This document shows, one piece after another, positions 49,839-58,581 of a stretch of DNA of 64,000 bases. A program made the translations under genes and the position numbers. The first letter of the stretch is position 1, and every line of letters begins with the position of its first letter. Origin of the DNA: Streptomyces sp. TN58 (lineage in GTDB: Bacteria > Actinomycetota > Actinomycetes > Streptomycetales > Streptomycetaceae); assembly GCF_001941845.1 (NCBI RefSeq), contig NZ_CP018870.1:1550001-1614000 (forward strand). The letters are read 5' to 3'. The notes under the pieces are model-generated. The model was not told the DNA's origin. It did no database searches and saw only the letters and a program-made list of their open reading frames with translations.

Positions 49839-50914
49839 AAGATGACGAGGGAGCGGCCGCCCTTGCCCGCGAGCATGGCGTCGAACGCGGCCGGTATGTC
49901 GTCCAGTGTGATGCGGTCGGTGACGAGGGAGCCCAGGTCGAGGCGGCCCGCGCGGACGTGTTCGGCGATCACCGGCAGGTCGCGGGCGGGGTCGCTGTTG
50001 CCGTAGACGCAGCCGGTGAGGGTGCGGGCGTGGTGGAAGATCTCCAGGGCGTGGAAGGTGACCTGCTGCTCCTTGCCGCCGATGCCGACGACCGTGGTGC
50101 GGCCGCCGCGGCGGGTCGACTCCCAGGCGCCGCGGATGGTGTCGGCCCGGCCGACGCACTCGACGGCCGCGTCCGTGCCCCGCCCGCCGGTCAGCGCACG
50201 GATCTGCTTGGCGGTGGTCTCCGACGCGAGCACGAACTCGGTGGCCCCGGCCGCGCGCGCCAGTACCTCCTTGGCCGGTGAGACGTCGACGGCGATGACC
50301 GGGCCCGCTTGCGCGATCCGGGCGGCCTGGAGCGCGGCGAGGCCGACGCCGCCGACTCCGAACACGGCCACGGACTCGCCGGGGCGGACCTGGGCGCTGT
50401 GGCGGACGGCTCCGTAGCCGGTGAGGACGGCGCAGCCGAGCAGGGCCGCCTCGACGAGCGGGATCCCGGCGGGTGCGGGCAGCACGCAGTTGGCTGCGAC
50501 GACGGTCTCCTCGGCGAACGCGGCCACGTTCAGCCCGGGGTGCAGCGGCGTGCCGTGCGCGTCGTGAGCGTAGACGTCCCCGACCCCGGCGAGGGCCGTC
50601 GCGCAGAGCCAGACCTCGCCGATGGTGCAGTGGTGGCACTTGCCGCAGGACGGGGCCCAGTTGAGCACGACGCCGTCGCCGGGGCCGACGTGGGTGACGC
50701 CTTCCCCGACGGCGAGGACCGTGCCCGCCCCCTCGTGGCCGAGGACGGCGGGTACGGGGACGCGCATGGTGCCGTTGGTGAGGGAGAGGTCCGAGTGGCA
50801 GACGCCGGCCGCGGCCAGCCTGACGCGGACCTGCCCGGGGCCGGGATCGGGCAGCACGATCTCCCTCGTCTCCAGCGGAGCTCCGACGGCGGGCAGGATG
50901 GCGGCGCGGACCAT
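49835..50914 (-). CDS. Zinc-dependent alcohol dehydrogenase
   Basis: A 359-residue medium-chain dehydrogenase. Catalytic zinc Cys/His are in AAGVCHSDLSLTNG and VLGHEGAGTV. The structural zinc site is APSCGKCHHCTIGEVWLC (four Cys). The NAD fold is VAVFGVGGVGLAALQAARI. It resembles class III/AdhD-type enzymes that oxidise longer alcohols or mycothiol adducts. It follows the aldehyde dehydrogenase gene on the same strand (52 bp), so the pair can turn an alcohol into an acid. Confidence 0.93.
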   Translation of the reverse strand: MVRAAILPAVGAPLETREIVLPDPGPGQVRVRLAAAGVCHSDLSLTNGTMRVPVPAVLGHEGAGTVLAVGEGVTHVGPGDGVVLNWAPSCGKCHHCTIGEVWLCATALAGVGDVYAHDAHGTPLHPGLNVAAFAEETVVAANCVLPAPAGIPLVEAALLGCAVLTGYGAVRHSAQVRPGESVAVFGVGGVGLAALQAARIAQAGPVIAVDVSPAKEVLARAAGATEFVLASETTAKQIRALTGGRGTDAAVECVGRADTIRGAWESTRRGGRTTVVGIGGKEQQVTFHALEIFHHARTLTGCVYGNSDPARDLPVIAEHVRAGRLDLGSLVTDRITLDDIPAAFDAMLAGKGGRSLVIF

Positions 50915-50966
50915 GGGCGTCGTCTCGACTTTCCGGTGCTGGGGCGGTTCGGCGGGCTCGGCTGTT

Positions 50967-52379
50967 TCAGAACTGCAGGGACTTGGTCTGGAGGTACTCC
51001 GCCAGGCCGTGGGGGCCCAGCTCGCGGCCGACGCCCGACTGCTTGTGGCCGCCGAAGGGCGCGAGGATGTTGTAGCGGCCGCCGTTGATGTCCACCTGGC
51101 CGGTGTCCATGCGGCGCGCGAAGGCCGCGGCCGTCTCCTCGTCCGCGGCCCAGACGGCGCCGCCCAGGCCGTAGACGGTGCCGTTGGCGATGCGCAGGGC
51201 CTCCTCCTCGTCCTCGTACGCCAGGATCGACAGCACCGGGCCGAAGATCTCCTCCTGGGCGATGGTCATGCCGGGGGTCACGTCGGCGAACACGGTCGGG
51301 GCGACGAAGTACCCGTGCTCGTACGGCGCGTCCGGCCCGCCGGCGACCAGGCGCGCGCCCTCCTCGACGCCCTTGGCGATGAAGCCGCGGACGCGCTGGT
51401 GCTGCTTGGCGTTGACGACGGGGCCGACGCGGGTGCCCGCTGTGCGGGGGTCGCCGACGGGGTGGTCGGCGACGGCGGCGACCGCGAGCGAGACGGCCTC
51501 CTCGTACTGGTCGCGGTGGACCAGCATCCGGGTGAGTGCGTTGCAGCGCTGGCCGGTGTTGTTCATGACGTGGCCGACGCCCGCGGCGACGGCCTTGGGC
51601 AGGTCGGCGCCGGGCAGGATGACGTTGGCCGACTTGCCGCCCAGTTCGAGTGCGACGCGCTTGATCGCGGCGCCGGCGGTGGCTCCGACCTGCTTGCCGA
51701 CGGCGGTCGAGCCGGTGAAGGAGACGAAGTCGACTCCCTCGTGGGCGGCCAGGGCCTGGCCCGCGACCGGTCCGGTTCCGGTCACCAGGTTGAAGACCCC
51801 GGCCGGGATCCCCGCCTCGTGCACGGCTTCGGCGAAGAGCTGTGCGGTCAGCGGGGTGTCCTCCGCCGGCTTGAGGACGAGGGTGCAGCCGGCGGCGAGA
51901 GCGGGTGCCACCTTTGCAACGACCTGGTACAGCGGATAGTTCCAGGGCGTGATGGCTCCGACCACACCCACCGGCTCCATCAGGACGGTGGAGTTCCCGA
52001 TGCGCTCCTCGAAGGCGTACGAGGCGGCGAGCTCGACGTAGGAGGAGACCACGGCGATGGACGAGCCGACGTGGACCGCCTTGGCGAAGCCGAGGGGGGC
52101 GCCCAGTTCGGCGGTGACGGTGTCCGTCAGCTCGCCCTTGCGGGCCTGCAGTGCGTCGCGGAGCGCGCCGATCAGGGCGGCCCGCTCGGCCGGCGGGGTG
52201 GCCGCCCAGCCGGGCAGGGCCGCGCGGGCCGCGCGTACGGCCGCGTCCACGTCCTCCTCGGTGCCGGCCGGGACCTGGGCGATGACCTGGCCGTCGGCGG
52301 GGTTGACCACGTCGATCCGGTCGGTTCCGACGGCGGGGCGCCAGGCACCGTCGATGTACATCCCGTCCTGGGCCTTCAT
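50967..52379 (-). CDS. NAD(P)-dependent aldehyde dehydrogenase
   Basis: A 470-residue aldehyde dehydrogenase. It contains VIAQVPAGTEEDVDAAVRAAR, VVGAITPWNYPLYQVVAK, the NAD loop SFTGSTAVGKQVG, the general-base Glu in VALELGGKSANVI and the catalytic Cys in NTGQRCNALTRM. Substrate unknown. A perfect 12-bp palindrome (52396-52407) lies 17 bp upstream of the start. Linked to the alcohol dehydrogenase downstream. Confidence 0.95.
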   Translation of the reverse strand: MKAQDGMYIDGAWRPAVGTDRIDVVNPADGQVIAQVPAGTEEDVDAAVRAARAALPGWAATPPAERAALIGALRDALQARKGELTDTVTAELGAPLGFAKAVHVGSSIAVVSSYVELAASYAFEERIGNSTVLMEPVGVVGAITPWNYPLYQVVAKVAPALAAGCTLVLKPAEDTPLTAQLFAEAVHEAGIPAGVFNLVTGTGPVAGQALAAHEGVDFVSFTGSTAVGKQVGATAGAAIKRVALELGGKSANVILPGADLPKAVAAGVGHVMNNTGQRCNALTRMLVHRDQYEEAVSLAVAAVADHPVGDPRTAGTRVGPVVNAKQHQRVRGFIAKGVEEGARLVAGGPDAPYEHGYFVAPTVFADVTPGMTIAQEEIFGPVLSILAYEDEEEALRIANGTVYGLGGAVWAADEETAAAFARRMDTGQVDINGGRYNILAPFGGHKQSGVGRELGPHGLAEYLQTKSLQF

Positions 52380-52395
52380 GGCATTCCTCCCGAGT

Positions 52396-52407
52396 ACGCA
52401 CGTGCGT
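52396..52407. promoter_or_regulatory. Perfect palindrome upstream of the aldehyde dehydrogenase gene
   Basis: ACGCACGTGCGT is a perfect 12-bp palindrome, 17-28 nt before the ATG. Possibly an operator; no linked regulator. Confidence 0.4.
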
Positions 52408-52477
52408 GTGGATCCGACCTCCCCGCCACCCTACAAACCGGCGCCGGCAGGTTTCCCGGGCCGGGGGCGGAGGGGCT

Positions 52478-53956
52478 TCAGATGATGCCGAAAAGCATCC
52501 CTGCCGCGAGGACGGCGAGCGAGGTGAGGGCCGCCCACTTCACGGTGAAGCGGGTGTGGTCGCCGAACTCGACCCTGGCCATCCCGACGAGGACGTATAC
52601 GGCCGGAACCAGCGGGCTCGACATGTGCAGCGCCTGGCCGACGAGGGAGGCGCGGGCGATCTCCAGCGGGGAGACCCCGTGGGCGGCGCCGGCTTCGGCC
52701 AGGACGGGCAGGACCCCGAAGTAGAAGCCGTCGTTCGACATGAAGTAGGTGAGCGGCAGGCTCAGCAGGCCGGTGACCAGTGCCATGTGCGGGCCCATGC
52801 CCTCGGGGATGGCCCCGACCAGCCAGTCGGCCATGTCCTTGACCATGCCGGTGCCGGTGAGGACCCCGGTGAAGACGGCGGCGGCGAAGACCATGCCGGC
52901 GACGTTCAAGACGTTGTCGGCGTGGGCGGCGAGCCTGGCCTTCTGGTCGGGCATGTGCGGGAAGTTGACCGTGAGGGCGAGGGCGGCGCCGAGCAGGAAC
53001 AGCACCGGGATGGGCAGCAGCTCCGTGATCATCGCGGTGAGGAGGGCGAGGGTGAGACCGGCGTTGAACCAGTAGAGGCGGGGGCGCAGGGTGGGCCGGT
53101 GGGGGTCGAGGCCCTGGAATCCCTCCTCGGGCCCGACCGCGGAGGCCGGAGCGGGCCTCGAACCGGCGCCGGAAGGGGCACCGGCGACGGGCGCGGGGGT
53201 GGCGGCGTCGCGGACCGTCTTGGCGGTGCGGGCCGTCTCGGCGGTACCGGCGGCGACGGTCCCGACCAGCTCCTCCTCGATGTCCTCGATGTTCTCGACC
53301 TCCTCGACGTCGTCGGCCGTCTCCGGGACCGGAAGGGCCAGCATTCCGACGCGGCGGCGTTCCCTCAGGCCCAGGAAGTACGCCAGGGCGAACACGAAGA
53401 GCAGGCCCACCGCGAGGGCCGGGATCATCGGGACGAAGATGTCGGCGGCGTCGAGCTTGAGGGCGGTCGCGGCGCGGGCGGTGGGGCCGCCCCAGGGCAG
53501 GGTGTTCATCACGCCGTTGGCGGTGGCCGCGACTCCTGTCATGACGACCAGGCTGAGGCCGAGCCGCTTGTAGAGCGGGTACATGGCGGAGACCGTGATC
53601 ATGAAGGTGGTCGATCCGTCGCCGTCGAGGGAGACGATCGCGGCGAGAACGGCCGTGCCGACCACGACGCGCACCGGGTCGGCCTTGCAGAAGCGCAGGA
53701 TGCCCCGGACGATCGGGTCGAAGAGGCCGACGTCGATCATCAGGCCGAAGTAGACGATGGCGAACATCAGCATGGCGGCGGTCGGTGCGAGCTTGCCGAC
53801 GCCTTCGATGACGTAGTCGCCGAGGTGGGCGCCCTTTCCTGCGAACACGCAGAACAGTGCGGGGATGAGGACGAGCGCCGCGATGGGCGACATTTTCTTC
53901 ATCATGATCAGGACCAGGAAGGTCGCGATCATGGCGAAGCCGAGGAAGGTCAGCAT
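52478..53956 (-). CDS. CitMHS-family citrate-metal transporter
   Basis: A 492-residue transporter with about 11-12 membrane segments in two halves, of the CitMHS family that imports citrate complexed with divalent cations. Typical are ALVLIPALFCVFAG, the conserved AIVSLDGDGSTTFMITVSAMYPLYKRL, GVMNTLPWGGPTARA and the second-half LTYFMSNDGFYFGVLPVL. The central loop (about residues 208-290) is long and low complexity: an acidic run (DDVEEVENIEDIEEE) then Ala/Pro/Gly. No Shine-Dalgarno lies near the ATG; AAGGAGG is 20 nt upstream, so the start could be an upstream non-ATG codon. Confidence 0.9.
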   Translation of the reverse strand: MLTFLGFAMIATFLVLIMMKKMSPIAALVLIPALFCVFAGKGAHLGDYVIEGVGKLAPTAAMLMFAIVYFGLMIDVGLFDPIVRGILRFCKADPVRVVVGTAVLAAIVSLDGDGSTTFMITVSAMYPLYKRLGLSLVVMTGVAATANGVMNTLPWGGPTARAATALKLDAADIFVPMIPALAVGLLFVFALAYFLGLRERRRVGMLALPVPETADDVEEVENIEDIEEELVGTVAAGTAETARTAKTVRDAATPAPVAGAPSGAGSRPAPASAVGPEEGFQGLDPHRPTLRPRLYWFNAGLTLALLTAMITELLPIPVLFLLGAALALTVNFPHMPDQKARLAAHADNVLNVAGMVFAAAVFTGVLTGTGMVKDMADWLVGAIPEGMGPHMALVTGLLSLPLTYFMSNDGFYFGVLPVLAEAGAAHGVSPLEIARASLVGQALHMSSPLVPAVYVLVGMARVEFGDHTRFTVKWAALTSLAVLAAGMLFGII

Positions 53957-54029
53957 GGGGGGAAGGTAGGTGCCGCCTCCTTGGGCCAACAAGACGTCGA
54001 CGCGTGAGCAATACGAGCAAAACCCCAGC

Positions 54030-56228
54030 TCAGGGCAGGGGTGTCAGCTCGACGGGGAAGGCGTTGAGCACGGCCGTGCCGGAGAGCCGGTCGATGCGGG
54101 TACCGTCCAGGAGCTGGTTGACGTTGGCTCCGGGCGTGGCGGACGCCACGCCGAGGCGGGCTCCGGCGCGGTCGTGGCCCCAGCCGTGCGGCAGGCTCAC
54201 CACTCCTGTGCGTACGGCGTCGGTGACCTCGACGGGGACCTCCAGGCTCCCGCCGTCGGCGGCGATCCTGGCCCGTCCCCCGTCGGTGAGGCCCAGCCGG
54301 GCGGCGTCCTGCGGGTGGACGTGGAGGGTGCAGCGGTTGAAACCTCCGGTGAGGGCCGGGACGTTGTGCAACCAGCTGTTGTTGGAGCGCAGGTGGCGGC
54401 GGCCCACGAGCACCAGGGCGGCGGGGCGGTCGGCGAGCGTCACGCGGAGGGCGGGAAGCTCGGCCGCTATGGGATCGGGCAGCAGCTCGATCCTGCCGCT
54501 GCGCGTCCTCAGCACCTGCTGGAGCCGGGGCCGCAGCGGGCCCAGGTCGATGCCGTGCGGCGCGTTCAACAGGTCTTCCAGGCCCAGGTCGTAGGGTCCC
54601 AGACGCAGCATCAGGTCGAGGCGCCGCTCGGGGCCGGTGCGGCCCGTCAGGCGGAGCGCGAGCGCGGACGGGTCGGCGCCGTGCAGCGGCGAGTGCGCAT
54701 CGGTGACGGCCCGGGCGAGGGTGTCGTCGATGACGCGCTCGTCGACGGCCGCGGGCGGGGCTCCGTGCAGGCCTGACACGGCGAGGATCAGGCGGGCGTG
54801 GATCTCGCACTCGTCCATCCGCCCTTCCTCCAGGGGGACGGCGGGACGTGAGTAGCGGGCCTGGTTGTGCACGGCGAAGGCGTTGAACGCGAAGTCGAAG
54901 TGCGCGCTCTGCGCGGGCGGCGGCGGGGGCAGTACGACGTGGGCGTGGCGGGAGGTCTCGTTCAGGTACGGGTCGACCGAGACCATGAAGTCGAGGCCGG
55001 CCAGCGCCCGGTCGAGGCGGTCGCCGTCGGGTGCGGAGAGGACGGGGTTGGCTGCGATGGCGATCAGGGCGCGGATCCGCCCCTCTCCCGGCGTCTCGAT
55101 CTCCTCGGCCAGGGCGGCGATGGGCAGTTCGCTCTTGGCCTCGGGGTGGCCGCTGACCCGGCTGTGCCAGCGGCCGACCGTGAAGCCCTTGCCGGGGCCG
55201 GCGGGCCGGGGCGCGCGGTCGGTGGCGGAGAGCGGGAAGAGGGCTCCGCCGGGCCGGTCGAGGTTGCCGGTGAGGACGTTCAGTACGTCGACGAGCCAGC
55301 TGGCCAGCGTGCCGTGCTCGACGGTGCAGCTGCCGATCCGTCCGTAGACGGCGGCGGCGGGTGCGGCGGCGAGTTCCCGGGCGAGGCTTCGGATCTCGTC
55401 GGCCGTGAGGTCGCAGGCGGGTGCGACGGCCTCAGGAGTGAAACTCCCGAGGGCGGCGCCGAGTTCCCCGATCCCCTCGACGTGTTCCTCCAGTCCGCCG
55501 GGGGCGGCGAGCCGCTCGGCGAGCAGGGTGTGCGCGAGCGCGGCGAGCAGGAGCACGTCGCTGCCGGGACGCGGAGCGAGATGCCGGTCGGCGAGGGCGG
55601 CCGTGCGGGTGCGGCGCGGGTCGACGACGACGAGGGTGCCGCCGCGGGCGCGCAGGGCCTTGAGCCGGCCGGGGAAGTCGGGGGCCGTGCAGAGGGAGCC
55701 GTTGGACTCGACCGGGTTGGCGCCGAGAAGCAGCAGGAAGTCCGTCCGGTCGAGGTCGGGGACCGGGATGGCCAGGGGGTCGCCGAAGAGGAGTCCGCTG
55801 GAGACGTGTTTGGGCATCTGGTCGAGCGTGCTGGCGGTGAAGAGGTTGCGGGTCCCGAGGGCCTTGAGGAGGAGCGGCGGGTAGAGGGCGCCGGCCATGG
55901 TGTGCACGTTCGGGTTGCCGAGGACGACGCCGGCGGACTGGGGCCCGTACTCCCGGACCAGGCCGGGCACGGCCTCGGCGATGGCGTCGTAGGCCTCCTC
56001 CCAGGTCGCTTCCCGCAGCCGGCCGTCGCGGCGGACGAGGGGGGTGCGCAGACGGTCGGGGTCGGCGTCGATCTGCCCGAAGGCGGCGCCCTTGGGGCAG
56101 ATGAAGCCGCGGCTGAAGACGTCGTCGCGGTCGCCGCGGGCGCCCGTGACGGTGGTGCCCTCGATGGTGAGGGTGAGGCCGCAGGTGGCTTCGCAGAGGG
56201 GGCAGATGCGCAGGGCGGTGCGGGGCAT
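54030..56228 (-). CDS. Molybdopterin-dependent oxidoreductase
   Basis: A 732-residue molybdenum or tungsten bis-MGD enzyme of the DMSO-reductase family. The N-terminal [4Fe-4S] site is CPLCEATCGLTLT ... GFICPKG. The cofactor region has YGPQSAGVVLGNPNVHTMAG. The C-terminal MopB domain (ALRVTLADRPAALVLVGRRHLRSNNSWLHN, ATPGANVNQLLDG) is complete. No twin-Arg signal, so it is cytoplasmic. No electron-transfer subunit gene is adjacent. GGAGGG 6 nt before the ATG. Confidence 0.93.
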   Translation of the reverse strand: MPRTALRICPLCEATCGLTLTIEGTTVTGARGDRDDVFSRGFICPKGAAFGQIDADPDRLRTPLVRRDGRLREATWEEAYDAIAEAVPGLVREYGPQSAGVVLGNPNVHTMAGALYPPLLLKALGTRNLFTASTLDQMPKHVSSGLLFGDPLAIPVPDLDRTDFLLLLGANPVESNGSLCTAPDFPGRLKALRARGGTLVVVDPRRTRTAALADRHLAPRPGSDVLLLAALAHTLLAERLAAPGGLEEHVEGIGELGAALGSFTPEAVAPACDLTADEIRSLARELAAAPAAAVYGRIGSCTVEHGTLASWLVDVLNVLTGNLDRPGGALFPLSATDRAPRPAGPGKGFTVGRWHSRVSGHPEAKSELPIAALAEEIETPGEGRIRALIAIAANPVLSAPDGDRLDRALAGLDFMVSVDPYLNETSRHAHVVLPPPPPAQSAHFDFAFNAFAVHNQARYSRPAVPLEEGRMDECEIHARLILAVSGLHGAPPAAVDERVIDDTLARAVTDAHSPLHGADPSALALRLTGRTGPERRLDLMLRLGPYDLGLEDLLNAPHGIDLGPLRPRLQQVLRTRSGRIELLPDPIAAELPALRVTLADRPAALVLVGRRHLRSNNSWLHNVPALTGGFNRCTLHVHPQDAARLGLTDGGRARIAADGGSLEVPVEVTDAVRTGVVSLPHGWGHDRAGARLGVASATPGANVNQLLDGTRIDRLSGTAVLNAFPVELTPLP

Positions 56229-56282
56229 GGGCCCTCCAGGGCGGCGGCAGGCGGCGGCACGGGCATGCGGGGAAGCCTGAGC

Positions 56283-56295
56283 ATACCGACCGGTA
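56283..56295. promoter_or_regulatory. Operator-like palindrome upstream of the oxidoreductase gene
   Basis: ATACCGACCGGTA contains TACCG-AC-CGGTA and resembles the ATACCGACTGGT sites at 35426 and 41111 (one base different over 12). It lies 55-67 bp upstream of the start. The nearby TetR genes at 56555 or 37836 are candidates. Confidence 0.45.
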
Positions 56296-56397
56296 GGCAC
56301 GGTGGCGAGAGCGTTCACGGTGGCGGTACGCGGCGCGCCAGGCCTGCGCCCGGGCGCAGCGGGAGGGCTCCGGCAGGGGCGGACACCCCTGAGGGCT

Positions 56398-56505
56398 GTC
56401 CCGTGATCCCCCGCGGGCGCGCGGCGCCGGCTACGGCGCCTCGCCGCGTTGTCGCAAAGCGCCCGCAGACGCCCAGTATGGGGACGCTCCTCCGCCTTGC
56501 GATGC
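56398..56505 (-). repeat. Dispersed non-coding repeat, copy B
   Basis: On the minus strand it starts GCATCGCAAGGCGGAGG (56505-56489) and has CGACAACGCGGCGA 51 nt on, then GCCGTAGCCGGCGCCG. This parallels copy A near 49723-49800. No open frame with coding character. It occupies most of the gap between the oxidoreductase and the TetR gene. Confidence 0.6.
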
Positions 56506-56554
56506 ACCGCATCCGACACCGCGCGCCGATTCGCCAGGGATTACGGGACCGCCC

Positions 56555-57178
56555 TCAGTCCAGCACGCGGGCCAGGTAGGCGTGCATCATCGCGCGGGTC
56601 TCGGCCACGATCCCGGGGTCTCCGGCCGGGTCGGTGCGGAAGGCCAGTTGGATCAGCGCGTCGGTGGCTTCGACCGCGACGAGGACGGCGCGCTCCAGTG
56701 CGGCGTCGGGGGTCAGGCCCAGGTGCGCGGAGAGGAGTTCGGTCAGGCGGGCGGCGACCTGGTGGTTGGGGTCGCTTTCAGGGTCGTCGGCCGGCGGCGC
56801 GGGCACGCCGAAGTCGACGAGCGCGAAACCGGGCACACCGCGCTTCATCGCCAGGTACTCGTCCAGTACGGCGTCCACCACCGGCCGCCAGTGGGTGGCG
56901 GGGAGGGCGGCGAGGCGGTTGGCGATGCCGTCGGCGTAGCGGTCGAGGTTGCGGTGGGCGAGGGCGGTGGCCATGGCCCGCTTGTTGCCGAAGAAACGGT
57001 AGACGGAGCCGATCGGTACGCCGGCGCGCTGGGCGACGGCGCGGGTGCTGAGGTTCTCGTACCCGGTTTCGTCGAGCAGTTCGGCGCAGGCGTCGAGGAT
57101 CCGGGCGAGCCGGTCGGCGCTGCGCTGCTGGATCGGCGTACGGCGCAGGGAGTGGGCGGGAGGCACGGGGTCCATCAT
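56555..57178 (-). CDS. TetR-family regulator
   Basis: A 207-residue TetR regulator. The helix-turn-helix is LDETGYENLSTRAVAQRAGVPIGSVYRFFGNKRAMATALAHRN. The ligand domain carries DALIQLAFRTDPAGDP near the end. GAGGAG lies 6 nt before the ATGATG start. It follows the membrane gene on the same strand but a terminator intervenes. The oxidoreductase 325 bp downstream is a possible target. Confidence 0.9.
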   Translation of the reverse strand: MMDPVPPAHSLRRTPIQQRSADRLARILDACAELLDETGYENLSTRAVAQRAGVPIGSVYRFFGNKRAMATALAHRNLDRYADGIANRLAALPATHWRPVVDAVLDEYLAMKRGVPGFALVDFGVPAPPADDPESDPNHQVAARLTELLSAHLGLTPDAALERAVLVAVEATDALIQLAFRTDPAGDPGIVAETRAMMHAYLARVLD

Positions 57179-57203
57179 GCCGCTCCTCGCTCGCGGGTAG
57201 GGC

Positions 57204-57237
57204 GGGGGCCTCAGTTCAGCAGGAGGCTGAGGCCCCC
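57204..57237 (-). terminator. Terminator overlapping the 3-prime end of the membrane-protein gene
   Basis: An 11-bp perfect stem (57204-57214 with 57227-57237) with a 12-nt loop. The stop codon (57211-57213) and the last eight codons lie inside the hairpin. It ends the four-gene envelope operon. Confidence 0.82.
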
Positions 57238-58581
57238 GATCGTGTAAGTGATCATCAGAGCGAGCAGGGGCAGCTGCCCGGCGACCGCTTTCGCGGGCGG
57301 GAAGAGGCGCACGGAACGGTCGTGGGCCGCGACGACACCGAGGACGTGGCCGGTGACGACGGCGATGACCTGGAGGGCGGCGAGGCCGCCGGGGCCCAGT
57401 GGTGGAGCGGGTTCGGGAGCGTTGTCAGTGCCGAGTGCCATGCTTACCGTGCGTGGTCCTTCGACTACAAGGAGGGAGAAGTAGTGGGCGATGAGATAGC
57501 CGAGGGCGATCGGGACGAGTGAGTGCGCGAAGGCGGTCAGCGGGCCGGGGTGCGGGCCGCTGACGAGGCGGGTGGCCGCGGCGCACAGGCAGTAGAGGGT
57601 GGCGACGAGGGCGATGGAGCCGAGCAGTCCGAGTGTGGCCGTGGGGGTGCGGCCGAGGGGGGAGGTCTGAAGGGCGTTGATCCAGGAGGGGTTGTCGGAG
57701 AAGCCGTCGTAGGCGGTGGACCCGAGGAGGACGCAGACGGTGGCGACGAGACCGGGCCGCTCGGGCGTCGCGTCGAGTCCGTGGAAGGGGTTGCGCAGGA
57801 CGAGGCGGCCGTCGCTGCGGCGGCCGAGGGGGGAGAGACGGGCGAAGAGGGCGGAGTACACCTCGAAGGCGTCGCCGGCGGCGAACCAGCTCTCGCCGTA
57901 GCGGGCGGCGAACAGCAGCTGGGAGGTGGTGTAGGTGGCGAGCGCGATCAGGAGGGCGGTGCTGGATGCGGGATCGGGTGAGACCAGTTCGAGCCAGGTG
58001 AAGGCGGACAGTCCGGCGGCGGCGGGCCACAGCCCCAGCCGGGCGGGGAGGGGGTGGTGGCCGGTGACGGGGCGGCGCAGGGCCCTGGTGAGCAGGCGGT
58101 GCAGGGTGCGGAGCGGGTTGAGCAGGCGCCAGACGGGGCCTAGGAGAAGGGAGGCGGGCACGAGTCCGACCCAGAGGAGGACGTAGACGGCGCCGGGAGC
58201 GGGGTTGTGCGCGGGGTCGTCGGGACCGAGGAGGAGGTGGAACAGGACGAGGAGCGCGGCGGTGAGTCCCAGCCCGCGCAGGGCGGTTCGGGTGGCCGGC
58301 GCGTCGGCCACCCGCTGGAGGGCGGCGGGCAGGGCGAGGCCCGAGTCCTCTCCGCGGAAGCGGGAGGTGGACCAGAGCAGGCCGAGCGCGAGGAAGGAGA
58401 CGAACAAGGCGGCGAATGCGCCGGCGAATGCGTAGAAGGGAGAGATCGGCAGATCGTGCTGGGAGCCGATTCCGTGCGCGAGCGCGGTGAGCGGTTCGGC
58501 CGGGTGAAGGACCACGCCCTGGCCGTGGCCGTCACCGCCGGCGACCGGAAGCGTCCCCGGCCCGAGCGGGCCCGCGCTCAC
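57211..58581 (-). CDS. Polytopic membrane protein of the envelope operon
   Basis: A 456-residue integral membrane protein, about 10-11 hydrophobic segments, of a family I cannot name. After a short extracellular lead (LTALAHGIGSQHDLPISPFYAFAG) come helices such as AALFVSFLALGLLW, TALLVLFHLLLGP and VYVLLWVGLVPASLLLGPVW. A soluble loop SPLGRRSDGRLVLRNPFHGLDA is in the middle. His residues occur near membrane ends (AHGIGSQH, VVTGHVLGVVAAHDRS). The GTG start overlaps the stop of the 100-residue ORF as GTGA. It is the last of four coupled genes. A metal- or redox-related role is inference only. Confidence 0.8.
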   Translation of the reverse strand: MSAGPLGPGTLPVAGGDGHGQGVVLHPAEPLTALAHGIGSQHDLPISPFYAFAGAFAALFVSFLALGLLWSTSRFRGEDSGLALPAALQRVADAPATRTALRGLGLTAALLVLFHLLLGPDDPAHNPAPGAVYVLLWVGLVPASLLLGPVWRLLNPLRTLHRLLTRALRRPVTGHHPLPARLGLWPAAAGLSAFTWLELVSPDPASSTALLIALATYTTSQLLFAARYGESWFAAGDAFEVYSALFARLSPLGRRSDGRLVLRNPFHGLDATPERPGLVATVCVLLGSTAYDGFSDNPSWINALQTSPLGRTPTATLGLLGSIALVATLYCLCAAATRLVSGPHPGPLTAFAHSLVPIALGYLIAHYFSLLVVEGPRTVSMALGTDNAPEPAPPLGPGGLAALQVIAVVTGHVLGVVAAHDRSVRLFPPAKAVAGQLPLLALMITYTIGGLSLLLN

